From Trichopria drosophilae (lineage: Eukaryota > Arthropoda > Insecta > Hymenoptera > Diapriidae): 64,000 nt of DNA. Made by a program: the position numbers and the translations under genes. Position 1 is the first letter of the stretch, and each line of letters opens with the position of its first letter. The DNA lies in assembly GCA_030407085.1 (NCBI GenBank), contig CM059584.1, forward strand, positions 103,539,001-103,603,000, written 5' to 3'. The notes under the pieces are model-generated. The model was given only the letters and a program-made list of their open reading frames with translations. It did not search any database and was not told the origin of the DNA. Below are positions 24,140 to 37,361 of this stretch, piece after piece.

Positions 24140-25445
24140 AGAAATTATCGCTTACAGTGTAGAGATTGGAGCATGAGCTGCAAAACAGTTAGCTGAGTAT
24201 CGTCAATGCCTGAAACTAGGTTGGCAGCCCATTTACACCAAGGAAACCATAGGGTTCGACTGTTGCGTGGACTCGTTAAAGGATACACCGATACAGATGC
24301 TTGCTGGAGATCGGGTTGTCGGGTGGGTGCTGATGAATGGGAGTACCCAGCGAAGGGGATGCATTTCGTCGCTGTTGGACATGTCTCGTGGACAAGAAGC
24401 TTCATTGAAATACGGACCAGTGCGACATAATTCCATGAATACACGTTCATTCAGGTATATAACTGATCGCTGAATAAATGACGCGCCAATGGAAAATCGT
24501 TAATGTCGGGTATTCTATAATGCAGACTGCCGGGTTCTCAAAGAGCGGCTGGTCGATGTGACAAACAAGGCCATGGTAGATTAGTGACTTTGAGTACTCT
24601 GTGGTATCTAATCCTTCATAGACAAGAACGATTAAGCACTTCGCAATTACGGTCTAGTTCGAGTCGATCCGATTAGAACTGGCCAGTAATCTCTGACGAT
24701 GTCAGCCGGATCGTTAACACAGAAATATCGGCGTCATCGGGCAAAGGTGATGCTTACTTATCGACTGCAAATTCTAGAGCAATTAAGAAGCTTCCATCGA
24801 TCGTCTATTGGTTTACCAATCGACCAGAATAAGTCCATCTGATTGATTCCATTGGTTGGTTCGTTACCTGCTTAAAGTTATCTACTCAAAGCGACGAATA
24901 AATCTACTTAAAATATTATATTAATAAATGTCTTCCAGCGTTCAGACGATGTGCAACAAGTGTATTCGTTAAAAGAGTCTGACTAAATTTTCTCGGTAGA
25001 ATTATTTCCTGATAGCAGTCGTCCTTAATTTCACAAAAATAGGCAAATTTTCGGTCGTAAAGTCGTCTGATTATCATCCAGTAATCGCCCCTCGTTAAAC
25101 AGAAATCCGCAAAATTATCGAAGGATGTTATCCATTTCGTGTCGGTGCACTAAACGTGGTCCTTGAATCTAGGTTGGAAATGACCCTTTTCACATCGCGC
25201 CATGAATAAAACATATACGCCGGAAATTTTCGCTTTTGTTTCCTCTCACGTGCTGGCAGTTCGCTCCATGCATTGAGCATGCGAGATCCTGATTCATTAA
25301 GGAATTGCTGACGACCGTATTGTTCGTCCATTGATACCGCGGAGAAGTCGGCCATCCTCTCAAAAGGCTGAAATGAGGTTGTTCAGACTTGGTTACGCGA
25401 GGATTTCAAGACATCCGATGATCGCTAAGCGTTCTCCGGTTTCGA
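24140..25445. other. Long GC-raised island, no recognised gene
   Basis: About 1.3 kb with clearly more G+C and CpG than the surroundings. Open frames include 24145-24450 (-, 101 residues) and 25128-25355 (-, 75 residues; begins MADFSAVSMDEQYG, in the start context AGAGGATGG). Neither matches a family I know, and no splice structure is convincing. Could hold a short exon, an ncRNA or regulatory DNA. Confidence 0.35.
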
Positions 25446-25449
25446 TTTA

Positions 25450-26890
25450 GTGTGTATCGAATTTGGAACAACAATCGTGAATTGAAAAATTACAGTATAT
25501 TATAATAAAGTTAATTTTAATTAGTATGCTTATTGCCACAATTCAGGTATATTATTTGTGTATCCTAACCCTAAGCCGCCCAAGTGCACCAATGTTCGAC
25601 GTTGATTTTGATTGTTAACTGTACACACAAAATGTAATATTCTTCTATGGCAATGCTTATATCTTATGTTTCCGAGATCACTCTATCGAAAAATCACACC
25701 TAACCTATATTTTTCAAAGAAATTTGAGAATATACTGATTTTTTATTACGTTGTTCCTTTTTTTAAATTTTTGGAGGGAAACATTTTCCTATTACGAAAT
25801 CTGTAAGAAAAATGTTCTCGATGCCTAAGGAATAAGATCATACCCCACAAAATTGGTAATTTCAAATCAACGGTTTTAACATGACCGTTTACAAATGCAT
25901 TAGCTCTAGTTTAATAAATTTCGGTAATAAGAAGTACTTTGTCTTGCAGCCAAGGTGAGAATATCATTTTAAGGGGTTTTCGGGGTCTCTGAATATGATT
26001 TCATTGTCAAAAATACAAAAATCAAGAAGCGGATCCAATACAGCGGATGTCTGAAGCAGAAATCATTATTTCTGATTGAATAAGACAGAAACTACTTTTA
26101 TTATTATTTATTATTATTATTAATTATCCGATTCTTCTTTCAATATCAAAATATAGATGTGGCATTACAATTTTTGTTCCAAAAGGATGTTCTTTTATAT
26201 TGTGCATTTTGTACAATTTTTAGGAATTTTTATATGTAGTTAGTGCGCCTGAAAAAATAATTAAAAACTCAATTTTCTGCTAGAAAACACCCACGCTACT
26301 TGAACATTCTATGAATCTATTTTAACGATATTATTTGTTGGAAAGTATTGAATAATACATTGCTAAACTCGTTAATAATGTGTATGAGTGTCATCATCAT
26401 TGTTTGAATTACATTCCATTTTCTAGTCAATTATAAAACATTATTGCAATTCTCATTACGAATTATTCGCTGGAATCGCTATCAAATATTCGATAACCGT
26501 TCATTTTAACTAATAATTGCACGTATTGATCGTAGAATGCGTGTATATAATATATCTTTAACATATTTCTCTACATGAATATGGCGTCGAATCAAATATG
26601 ATAAATGTACCTTCTATAAGCAATTATGAAATGTTGTGGCATTCAATTTAAAACTACATACGATGTAATCATATATGACGATTTTTCACAACTAATTGTT
26701 TAACCAGCATTAACTGTTTCTATTTATCACTTTGGTTCACTGTCTAGGGGACTTAAAATTTAAAGAATGTTTCTTGCAGAATGTTCTTTCCTGATTTATC
26801 CACAATTTTTACAGGGAGATCGCTCCATGTGCCTCTTTAATTTAATCTCATTTGTGTATGTATAGGATCTCACGGAGCAAAACATAGGGT
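25450..26890. other. AT-rich DNA without recognised genes
   Basis: No gene or defined repeat seen. Confidence 0.5.
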
Positions 26891-26894
26891 GATA

Positions 26895-27225
26895 CTATTT
26901 TATACATTGCCCAACAGTTTCTCCCATATTATTTCCAAAATATTTCTCCACAGCATTTACATATCTAACTTTTTCTTCGGCTTTGATTTGAAGCCGCTCC
27001 AATACTTTATTCAAAAGTTTTGGCTGTCTTAATTTGGACAAAGACAGTGGGATTGGCCATAATGTACACTTTTCATTAGTAATTCTTCCATACTCTCTCG
27101 CAAAGAATTATTTTTTAATAAAGTAACATTTAAAAAATAGATCTCTAGTGCTGCCTTATACTTTTTAAAATATTTTTTAAATACCTCTTCTGGACACTCA
27201 AATGCTTGTTTATATAGTTCCTCCT
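26895..27225 (-). pseudogene. Unrecognised coding remnant or terminal exon with one frameshift
   Basis: Minus-strand coding-like sequence, highly charged and rich in Lys and Glu. It follows a good acceptor (CAGATTTTATTTCAG|, AG at 27226-27227) and reads EEELYKQAFECPEEVFKKYF to about 27060. A single frame change near 27050-27080 then allows LSKLRQPKLLNKVLERLQIK and on to a stop at 26895-26897. Amphipathic, probably helical. I do not recognise the family. It may be the last exon of a host gene with a sequencing indel, or a decayed gene or transposon fragment. A TIR element begins about 40 bases upstream. Confidence 0.45.
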
Positions 27226-27267
27226 CTGAAATAAAATCTGAAATGAAAGTAAATTTAAGGTTCCTAT

Positions 27268-27955
27268 ACACCACACACCTATTAAAGTGGTCCCTCAGAG
27301 CTCAGTCCTACAATATCTCCAAAAAGACCCCTTGAAGAGGTCTGAATTATGATAATCTATAAAACGAACTCTTACTTAGGACTTCTTCAAATCGAAATCT
27401 GGAAAAGGTCTTATGTTTGAGGTCTTAAATCTATCTCGTTTTGGACCGTCTCTCTTTCAGTAAAGGGATTTCCGTTGTTGAGGTCTGTGTTTCTTCCAGT
27501 GACACTAGGTGGCGATTGAATTCAAAATTGAGATCGCGCGACATTTACTTCATATGTGTTTTTTCGATACTTAGTCAGTGTTATCAGTTTTGTATTATTA
27601 TTGCATGATCCTATTTTATTGAATGTAATCACCATCCAATATATAACTATACAAACGGTAAAAAGGAACTCAGGTAAAAAGCATATATATAAATATATAT
27701 ATTAATAATTAAGATACACCAATAGAATCTATAATTTTCAGAAACTGGCTTTTCATTTATAGTAGTTGTATTATATGCCTAAGCTCTCAAATAAGACATC
27801 TTTTCTAAGACTTCATATTTGAGAGGTCTTACAGAGCTCTTAAAATCTTAACAAGTGTTTTTAAACATTACTTTAAGAGCTCTTTCTGATAACTATTTAA
27901 GACATCTTACAATTTTTAAGATTTCTTAACGAGATCTTTACAGGCTTTTAACGAT
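27268..27955 (-). mobile_element. TIR element copy A (~690 bp), opposite to the copy at 59631
   Basis: Ends carry inverted AGAGCTC/AGGTCTTA-rich sequence. Most of it matches the reverse complement of 59631-60321: shared blocks include ATGATAATCTAT, AAAGGGATT, GATCGCGCGA, AACGGTAAAA and AGAATCTATAATTTTCAG. No coding capacity. The right boundary is approximate. Its strand is given relative to the second copy. Confidence 0.72.
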
Positions 27956-27999
27956 ACTGTCGATACTAGTGTAGCTAAAATATCCATTTAAGTTGTTCT

Positions 28000-30900
28000 T
28001 ATAGTAAAATGTGTATTGCTATACTACTACACTGCCTACAGCAACAATACTATATTGCATGTGGCCTCCGCAATACATATTTCAACGGTCGATTTCGAGA
28101 CCTGAATGATTGGCGGGCTTATATCCGAAGATTTTTCTTGCAAAATACACCCTCGGTCGATATTTTTGCATATAATACTATTATTACAAAAATTTTTTGA
28201 TATTCTGAACGTAATAAATTAGATAGAAAATATTTTGTTGCTACTGTTTCGTATTAAAATAAGTTAATTCTGTAGCTATTTTCTGGGTATTGTATAGCAC
28301 ATCAAAAGTGATAAAAAATTTATTCTAAAACATTGAATCCGTTGTTATCTATAATTTTGATTCTTATGCGAAAATGAAAATGTTTACAAAAACGACCACT
28401 GAAAAATCATTAAATTCCATGGACCCAAATATATATTTGAGATTGTAATATTCGTTAAATGGTTTTTTTCGCGTCAAAAATGGTTGATTCATTTGGCTTG
28501 CGCCCTCACAGAAAATCATGTTGCTGTAAGTTTATAATAACCTTTCCACTTTAAGCTCGTAACATTACATGGAGATTGAGAAACCTTCGCGTAACCTTAG
28601 GCTAATGTTGCGTTAGCGTGAGAATCATTATATAGTTTATACATGTGAAATTAATGCTACGCAATATCCCTGTAAGGTTTGTTTAATGTACTCTTACGGA
28701 TAACATTTTACATGCATGTGAAGGGATTATAGCATTTTAAATATATATATATATATATATTGTAACAGTGTTCTTTTCATGTCACCTGTTACAAATACCG
28801 TTGACAAAATGATCTAAGCGTGATGGTTGAAGGGGATCCGATAAAAACTTACATTAACTTAATTAGCCTTTTTTTTATTATTTAACAATTTATTCATTCA
28901 TAATTATTTTTAAATAATACCTCCTGGTGAACTGACGTACTCAAATCCATGTCCGAATCTTATATATGAAATTAATTAGTTGATCTATTTTTGTTATGCT
29001 TCTGATGTACGAGTCGGTAAGGTAGGATGCTGTACCGCTGGACGGAATATCACTTGGGTTTGACAGAACTTAAAAATCTTATTATTGTTCCGACTCGCTA
29101 TAATACTGTATTCGATTACCGCTATTCAACCTGACTACAATAATATTTCGTCATTAACAACGGAATCATCAAAATTTTACAAAATCTGAACGACCACGAT
29201 GCTGCAAGGAGTTGTGTTATCAACACGTCAATGGACACACTCTATTAGTCCACTTCTTGGCATTATTCTGTGGAGGATACATTTGGAGATTTCTGGCAAC
29301 TTGTCACTTCTAACGCATCGAAGTTGTCCTCTCGATTCCAATTTGTCGTCCTGTACCGATAATTACAGGTTTCGATAACCGAAATAATTTAAATCTTCTG
29401 CAGGTTTAATAGTGTCGGTATTCGGGCGGTAAAGCAGAGGGCGTAGATACCGAATCTATAATCTATACTGATCAGTCTGATCAGTCTTCGTTCAACGATC
29501 ACGCTAACAGGTCCGGTAAATTAAATTTCGATTTTCTGTAATGTCAATTCCTACCGATTCGTACCGTTACGATTTATTGTTCATTACGCGAAGTAACATC
29601 CTCCAATAAATTATTTAATTGATTGATTGGAGAGAATACCGATTCCTCGTATTAAATTCGTTGTTTTAATAAATAGTAGCGAATGTCTTACCGCTACTAA
29701 GTCAAAATAATTCGAACTCAAATTCCGGTGTGTTGTGCCAAAAAGATGAGGTTACCGACAACCGAATACATTTTATAAGGACGGATTTTAGTACGATAGT
29801 CAACAAAACTGTAAGTCCTTCAAGTGTTGATTTGATCCTAAAATTGGTTTATCTATTATATTGAATAATTTATATCTAAACTTCTAATTAAGAATTACTT
29901 TGTATTATTTATTTTACCTTTCCTGTATTCGTACTATTTTTGTGGAGTTTCGTTACTCGAAGTAACATTTTATTATTCAATCTTTAATTAAACATTCAAG
30001 TTACGTTTAGTTACCGGATGTAGAAAATTCCCGAAGGTAACGGTCATGTTTTATACAATAATACCGTTATAATATATATATATTTATTGCGTTATATTTC
30101 TATAACTTTTCATATGTATGTATTTTTGTATACAATTAGAAGTTTTCACATGAAATTGAAGTAAAAGTGTTGTAAAATTACATGCAAATCGCATAATAAC
30201 TAAGTATATCTTACCTTGCAATAGAAAAATGTATCTTGTCTCTGTATGCATCACAATATATAGTAATTAAAATCCTATGTCCATACCGGGAGCCAAACAG
30301 ATCTGTAAAAGTTGCGACGACACCTGGTGACTATAAAACTAACTATATGTTTTTAAAAGGCAATAAAGTAACTTCTTTTTATGAATTATAAAATATCCAT
30401 TATATATTTGTATGTTATTTTTCCTACCCTTAAAAATGCAAAAAGTATGAGATACATATAATGACGACATATATGTTTTTCCAGTTTGAAAAAAATATCG
30501 TCGATGCTGCGTATTGGACACCTTTTTTCGTCGCGAATGGACATCGTTAAAATGCTCGAGACTTCATTTGTTCTCGACCATATAGCCTATTTGACAGCTC
30601 AAAGTAGTTTATATGGCTTTAAATGTAAAATGCAATAAAATATTATTGCACCTTATAATATTGCTTGAATTTTCTTTTACTATTGACTGCTCTTGGTGTT
30701 TTTCACTGGTTAGTGCATTTTGGTTTGGTGTCTAAAATTGTCTATATTTTTTTGTTTTGTTCAATAATTGAAAAAACATTTCATAGGGGTGTAGGTATGC
30801 CCTCTAGCTGTCGAATGGTATCAAAACTCCTCAAAATCATTCCCCACTAAAAAGTTACAATCAAATAACCTTAGTATGTCCAACGTGCAGCTAACGTCCC

Positions 30901-33420
30901 TACAAATTAAATAATTCAATTTTTCGACATAGAACCTACTAGAAACTGAAAATTAACTAACAATTAGTAGTGGAAGTTGTAGTTATCTTCCATAGCCTAA
31001 CAATTTTCCATTTCTTAAAAACGAATAAACTCCTGAAAATCATGATATTGCATATGTGTAATAGATCGAATATTGCCAATTTTAGTTAAATCAACATTTT
31101 TCTTGCGAATGGGCAAAAATAAATGATAAAATAACAATCAATGCATTGCGATGTTGTATATTTTTCATTTAAATATCGAAAATCATTTTTATTACTGTTG
31201 GCTCTCTCATATTACAAATGAGAATCCATCTACATTTAATGTGTATACTGAGAGAACATTTTAAGAGAGAGTAAACGGATATATTGAGAAATGTTAAGAT
31301 TTTCTTGATTTGAATCATTGATTTGTAAATTCCAAAAGACTATTACTATAAATCATGACTCGTTAATGTGACTGTAAATATATTTATTAAATGTAATTAA
31401 ATAATACCTTGAATTAAAATTTAAATTTCTAGACCCAAAAATCAGTTTATTACAAAAATTCCAATAAAAACAAAAAAGCGCGATAAGAGTATAAGTATCA
31501 TAAGTATTTTAAAGTATATTTATAGATCGTTGAGGCTATGAGTTATTAGATTTAAGATAACTATTCTAGAAATAAAACAAAATATTTACTATAACAAGTA
31601 AACCGATGATTTGTAGGAAAATATCAATATCTTGAATCTAACCGGAGTAGTACACATTTTTGTGAAGCGAATGTATACTTTAACAAAGTATATTCAGACC
31701 CATTTATTATAATAAATCATGTACACTTATAATTAGTACATTTTATTTTTTACCTAATGTTTTTATATTACAAAATGTTTCCTACATAAAACTACATCAA
31801 TTTGTTAATTTGTTTTGTTAACTTTCAATCCAGGGCGATAGAATATCAAAATTTGATAAGTCATTTTTCAATTCGCGATCATATCACATTCGTGTTATTG
31901 ACATAAACATTTGAAATTAGAATAAAAAATTGTCATCAAAATGCGATCATATATCAAGTGCATGATATAAGGTACACGCCCTAAGTAATGAGTATGGCAG
32001 TAGAGATGAGGGGAAATGCTGAAATGTCATAGTAACGCGGTACTCCGGTGTTATACTATCAAAGTGTCATCTTCACATAATATCATCTTACCAGGGTTCT
32101 ACTATACTACGATTTCTGAAGTAAATATATGTTATACGTTAACATCACAGAAATTTGTCAATACAAATTTTATACATATACACTGTATTTCGACAACATT
32201 TATTCGTGATTAACTTGACATCATAAACAGAAATATTCAGTATTTCAACATCATACAATAACAATATATTTTCTTACGTCGATAATACTTTACTAATAAA
32301 ATAACAGATAAATAAACGTTTTAACTACTCCAAACCATGATAAAAGCGTCTGATGTTCACTCGCAACTGTTTATATTATTCCTTAAATTAAAAAAGTATT
32401 AAATAATTATATTATACGATGTCATCTATATTTTAGAAAATTCAGCAAAAAAAATACATCAATTTCGAGTTGTAGCTATCTGCATTTTCTACTTTGTTAT
32501 GCATAAGTAGGGATTTTTTCCTTTTCCGGTTCTCTCGTGTTACGTTTTTTTTCTTTATTCAAGAGCACGCGCCACGAATGCGTAAATTTTTTACGCAAGA
32601 TTAACTGAACTTCCTGAAGATCCGGAACACGTGTGATGATGAGGAGTAAATCTTCCCTAACGCCTGTAGGGCATGCGCTCACGCGTGAATGGCACGCGAG
32701 CAGACACGTAAGAAGCCTCTCCCTTTTCTCGCATATAATAGAGATGCGATATGCAGATACAAGGGTCGAAATGGCATAGAATATTTTATTTCAAAATATA
32801 CGTCCAGATATCCTTAACTTTTGTTGAAATTAACTCTACATTTAATGATCCAAAAAAGATTCAACAAAGTTTGTTGTATATGCAAAATGTTAAAGTCGAA
32901 TAAATACCGAATAATCGATAAGAAAAGACGAATCCTCAAGATAATGCTAATAAAACTATAAGTATATATCATGAAGTATGTGTAGTTTACAACAACAGTT
33001 TAGATTACATTAATAATTATACTGGGCAAAGAGTAACGATAATATAAAATGGTTGCAGTAAATCTTTAAAGTGCAAGTAAACTCTAAATTCCTTGGAGTG
33101 AAAATTGAGCCAATCTTTCGCGAAAAGTGAAATTTTCACTTTTAATAAAAGAGAAGCTATAACTCGCTGAGTGTCTTTTTTTTAAATGATGTTTTAACCC
33201 ATTAATTCTCAAATGTCATCAATTTTCAATGAATTTTCTTCTATTTTATTTCATACTACAAGTACAAAAAAAAATATCGATACACTATATTCGATGTGGA
33301 ATTTAATGATTTTTCGAAATACAGACACAGAATTTGTGTGGTGACACCATTTTTTTTTTAACTGAATCAAAAACCAAAGAATTGTTTAGCTCTATTTGAA
33401 TGTTGGTAGGTTATTGGAAG
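28000..33420. other. AT-rich DNA without recognised genes
   Basis: Contains a (TA)n run at 28740-28760; an inverted pair TGTAACAG...CTGTTACA at 28761-28794; a stretch about 29000-30050 with scattered GGTAAC/GTTACC-like words and two copies of CGAAGTAACAT (about 29590 and 29958); and a moderately GC-raised patch at 32500-32720. No protein-coding gene supported. Confidence 0.45.
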
Positions 33421-34153
33421 TACACTACCGGCCAAAAGTTCATGAACGCCCTGAATTTTTTAACTCATCAAATAATGCGTTCTACCTTCGAATCCTTAAC
33501 GATAATGATAAAACTCATTGGATGTATTTTAAAGTACACAAATAAAGCTTTCAACTAGTGCATTTAGTTTTACTTCCGACGTTATAGTTTCGCAGTTAAA
33601 ATTTGCCATTTTTTTCTTTCGACTTTTAACACTAACAAAAAGTCTAATAAATTTTTCTATATATTTTCAATTTTTGGCTAAATACTATAATTCAAGAGCT
33701 TTGACATAGCTCTTGTAAAAAGTACATACGATTTTTTTTATCAGAGTTACTATTTTTTGAGTTATCAACTTTTTGCCTTTTTCCAAAGAATTCTGACAAA
33801 ATGAGGTAAACTGACAATTTTCAAAAAATCATAACTCAGGAACAAAAAATCGTATCGACTTTTCACAAAAGCCATTTTAAAGCCCTTGAATTGTAGTATT
33901 TAGACAAAAATTGACTGTATGCAGAGACATTTTTTAGACTTTTTGTCAGTGTTAAAATCGCAAGAAAAAAATTGCAAATTTTACGACTATAACGTCTGAA
34001 GTAAAACTAAATGCACCAATTGAAAGCTTTATTTGTGTACTTTAAAAGACATCCTATGAGTTTTATCATTATCGTTAACGATTCAGAGATAGAACGCATT
34101 ATTTGATGATTTAAAAAATTCAGAGCGTTCACGAACTTTTGGCCGGTAGTGTA
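33421..34153. mobile_element. 733-bp foldback element with mariner-like ends
   Basis: Begins TACACTACCGGCCAAAAGTT and ends in the inverse, finishing GGCCGGTAGTGTA. TA at both ends fits the Tc1/mariner target duplication. Almost the whole element is two ~350-bp inverted arms (for example CATCAAATAATGCGTTCTA near one end and TAGAACGCATTATTTGATG near the other) around a short centre. Arms differ at scattered positions. No coding capacity; a transcript through it would fold into a long hairpin. Confidence 0.92.
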
Positions 34154-34159
34154 CCTTTT

Positions 34160-35115
34160 ACATAAAGCGTATAATTTTGTTATAATGTAGAATTTTTATA
34201 AATAATATGACGACTATTTTTGTAAAAATGTGAATTAGTCTTTAACTACACGAGTATAATTATAATTTACACGATAGAAAAAATCAGTGTGTACAAAAAA
34301 TTACTCTTAAAGAACGTACGCCTATTGCTGTTGTTTTACAAGGATGAACAAAAAATAATATTTTATATCAACTCGCAAATGAAGAATGTAGATAACTCTA
34401 AAAAAGGTTGTATTCCAACAAATAATGACATATAGTTGCTATTTTTTTACAGAGTTTTGTTTTTGACCACGATACTCCCATATTTAACATTATTTTCAGA
34501 ATTACATGTCACTGACTGTTTATTTTCTCGTACAAAAATATAACAAAATAAGCGTAGATGTTATTACTCTAATATTAAATGATTTAAGAAATTATTAATT
34601 CGCACTATATTCCACATGATGCCATAATTTTAAACGTAGTTAATAATTATAATAAATATATCGATGAGATAAAACCTTTTACAACATAATGTTAAACCCA
34701 TTTAAAATAATAAATTGCCCAGTAGTACAAGTTAACACAATTAACGTGAAAAATTAGCATTTTCTTTTTAAAACCTCTTTCCAGAAGCTTATTTTTCTTT
34801 AATTTAGATTATACAGAATTAAAATGAAAGGAAAATGCACAGTTAAATGAATTGCTCTGAGTCGCACACTGTAGAATAAGAATTTTACAAACCTTGATTT
34901 ACTAAGTATTAATATTACAACTAATGGAATATTTAAAATGATTAAATAGATATTTCAGAAAATTAAAAATAACTATATTAGCAATTTGAGATGACTAGTA
35001 ATCGTAATTTATGCAAAGATTTAAAGAAAGCGTAATTGATCGTCAATTCCGAGTTTCGTTACCTCCTATAAACTGTTATATTTTGTGCTGTAAAGTTTAA
35101 TAATTTGTTTTATAT
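34160..35115. other. AT-rich DNA without recognised genes
   Basis: No gene or defined repeat seen. Confidence 0.5.
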
Positions 35116-35119
35116 ATAA

Positions 35120-35435
35120 TAATTGGCGTACCGTTCGAAAAACCAAAAAATCAAAAAGCCGATAGGTCAACAATCCGACACTTCAATAAATTACTGTCCG
35201 CTTGTCGATCTGCCTATCTTTTTATGTGTTGGCTTTTTGACGGTCGGCTTTTCGATTACCGGCTTTATGACTGTCGGTTCTTTGACCGATCGGCTTTTTG
35301 ATTTCTCGGGATTTCGACCCGCACCCCACAGTAAAAAAGGCGACATATTTAAAAAAAAAAGAAAGACACATCGACAAGCGGTAAGTCATTTTTTTAATTG
35401 TCGGTTTTTTGACTGTCGGTTTTTCGACTCGTACT
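35120..35435. repeat. Degenerate minisatellite, GTCGGCTTTTTGAC-type unit
   Basis: Irregular tandem copies of a 13-16 bp unit around TCGGCTTTTTGAC (for example GACGGTCGGCTTTTCGA and TGACTGTCGGTTTTTCGAC), split by an unrelated ~80-bp stretch (about 35315-35390). The 148-residue open frame at 35123-35569 is a consequence of this repeat and is not proposed as a gene. Confidence 0.75.
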
Positions 35436-35439
35436 ATAT

Positions 35440-37360
35440 AATTGTTTCATTGCAATCTCTTGCTAGCATATGCAAATTATTATTTGCATTCTTCTGTCAT
35501 GTTAGAATTTTATTTTTTATTTTCAGCAATAATACAGTCAAGCAAGATACAGTTTCAAGAAGGAAGTAATGCAATATAGAGTTTCAAACAGATCTGTCCT
35601 TGAAATTACACCAGGACCAATGGTTTTTTTTTAAATTTTAGCTTACATGATCAATCACATGTCAATTTAAACGATTTTTATGAATTATTTTGGAGAAAAA
35701 TATTTTTTCGATTTCCGCAACTCCATCGAATAGTACTTATACTTAGCTTTAAACATCATTTTCGTCAATCTTTGTAAGACCTTTTAAAATGAAGGTATTT
35801 GATTTTTGTTCATTTTAGTTCACCGAGTGCACCAAAATTATTTATTAATATGTTTTTCATTTTTGAGCCTACAGAGGTTCTTGAAGTCGCTAATTAAGAA
35901 TCGAACCTGAGAATTTCAAAATTGAATATAGCGCAACCAATATGGTGGATAAAAGTGGCAAGTACCTGTCGGTAAAACTAAAGTTTGGATGACTAAACGC
36001 TTTAAATACAAAATTGTATATACCTTTTAAACAAACAAAAAATAGTAGAATGATTTAGGAAAATGAATTTTAAATCTATGTAGCAGTACTATTCGATGTA
36101 ATCACTGTGAATAGGGGCCAAAATTTAGTTTTGCTAACAAAAATTGTCAAAAATTATTTAATTATTGCTCTGACTTTAAATTTGTACTTGTAGCAATATT
36201 TTAGTATTCAATAGTTAAAGACAAATGAAAAATTACCAGAAAAACAATTGAATGGATGCATACGTCAATATGTTTTTATTATTTTCCGTCCTTTTGTCAA
36301 GTAAACAAACGGTCGACATCGAGATGATAGATTTGTCGCTATTTTAATGACAATTTTACTCTTATCCATAAGTCTGCTTTTCTATAAAGCATTTCTCTTT
36401 TTAATTGCAGCGAAGTTACAACCTATTTCGCAGAAAAGAAATGCTTTTCTTCGGCTCTTCCGTACAAATAAATGTTTAAGTTCATTCGTACATCGACGAG
36501 GAGTAAGTGAATTCTCAATGCGATTAACTTTTTTTGACACTGTGTCAGAACTACATCGAATTTATTGAACATTCCAAAAATTCCATATTTGAAAATATTT
36601 CTACCTATTACATGCCCGTCAATTGAAAATAGATTTGAATATGTAATGAAAATAATAAATTTCTACTGTATTTTAATGAACATCAATATATTTAATATTC
36701 ATAAATTATTTGTATTTTTCGCGAATTAGAAGATACATTATCAGTTGAACTGGCAATGATAAACAACTCTAATGGATATGACTGTTTGCCTTCATCCGTA
36801 AAATCACAGTACAAATGAAATATGTTTTCCTATACACTGCTGTGTCATGAAAACGGAAATAGATTCCTTTCAATGCGGGTCGAAGATGTTATCACGAACG
36901 AATAACGCCATCAGATGAATGTCCTTCGCGCTAGACAGACATCTGCCAGATGAGCATGGCCGTGCTCTGAATCTGCCATGCTTATTCCGGATCACGAGCG
37001 AGAAGTAACATATCTTTTAATGTACTTTTTAAAATCTCTCGAAAACCCGACGTTTTTGAAATTTTCATTCCGACCTAACCTACTACCTTTTAATGGACTT
37101 TCATCTTTTTGAGAGAAAATGGTCCAAGGACTCGAAATGTAATATTCAATAGCACTGCTAGTACGTTTTTTGCTTTAATTACTAATTTTCAATTATGCAC
37201 GATCTTTACTTTATATCAATTTTCGAAGAGTATGAATCATTAAATATTCCATATATTTAATAAAATTATGCAAAAGACACGTATTTTAAAATTTGTACCC
37301 CAGCTACTCTTCTAGCAAAATCGTCCAGCTCTTCTCAGAACTGTGGTACACATGCCCCAG
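35440..37360. other. AT-rich DNA with a short GC-raised patch
   Basis: No gene supported. About 36840-37020 is richer in G+C (CGAACGAATAACGCC, GATGAGCATGGCCGTG) and could be a conserved noncoding segment. Confidence 0.4.
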
Positions 37361-37361
37361 T

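Noticed and set aside
24145..25355. Minus-strand frames of 101 and 75 residues as host exons
   Set aside because: No recognised domain, no convincing splice partners, and overlapping plus-strand frames of similar length. Kept only as part of a GC-raised island.
28761..28794. Start of a gypsy-type LTR (TGTAACA...TGTTACA)
   Set aside because: Only a 34-base hairpin is seen; no second LTR, primer site or coding sequence nearby.
35123..35569. 148-residue open frame
   Set aside because: Explained by a degenerate minisatellite with a stop-free unit.
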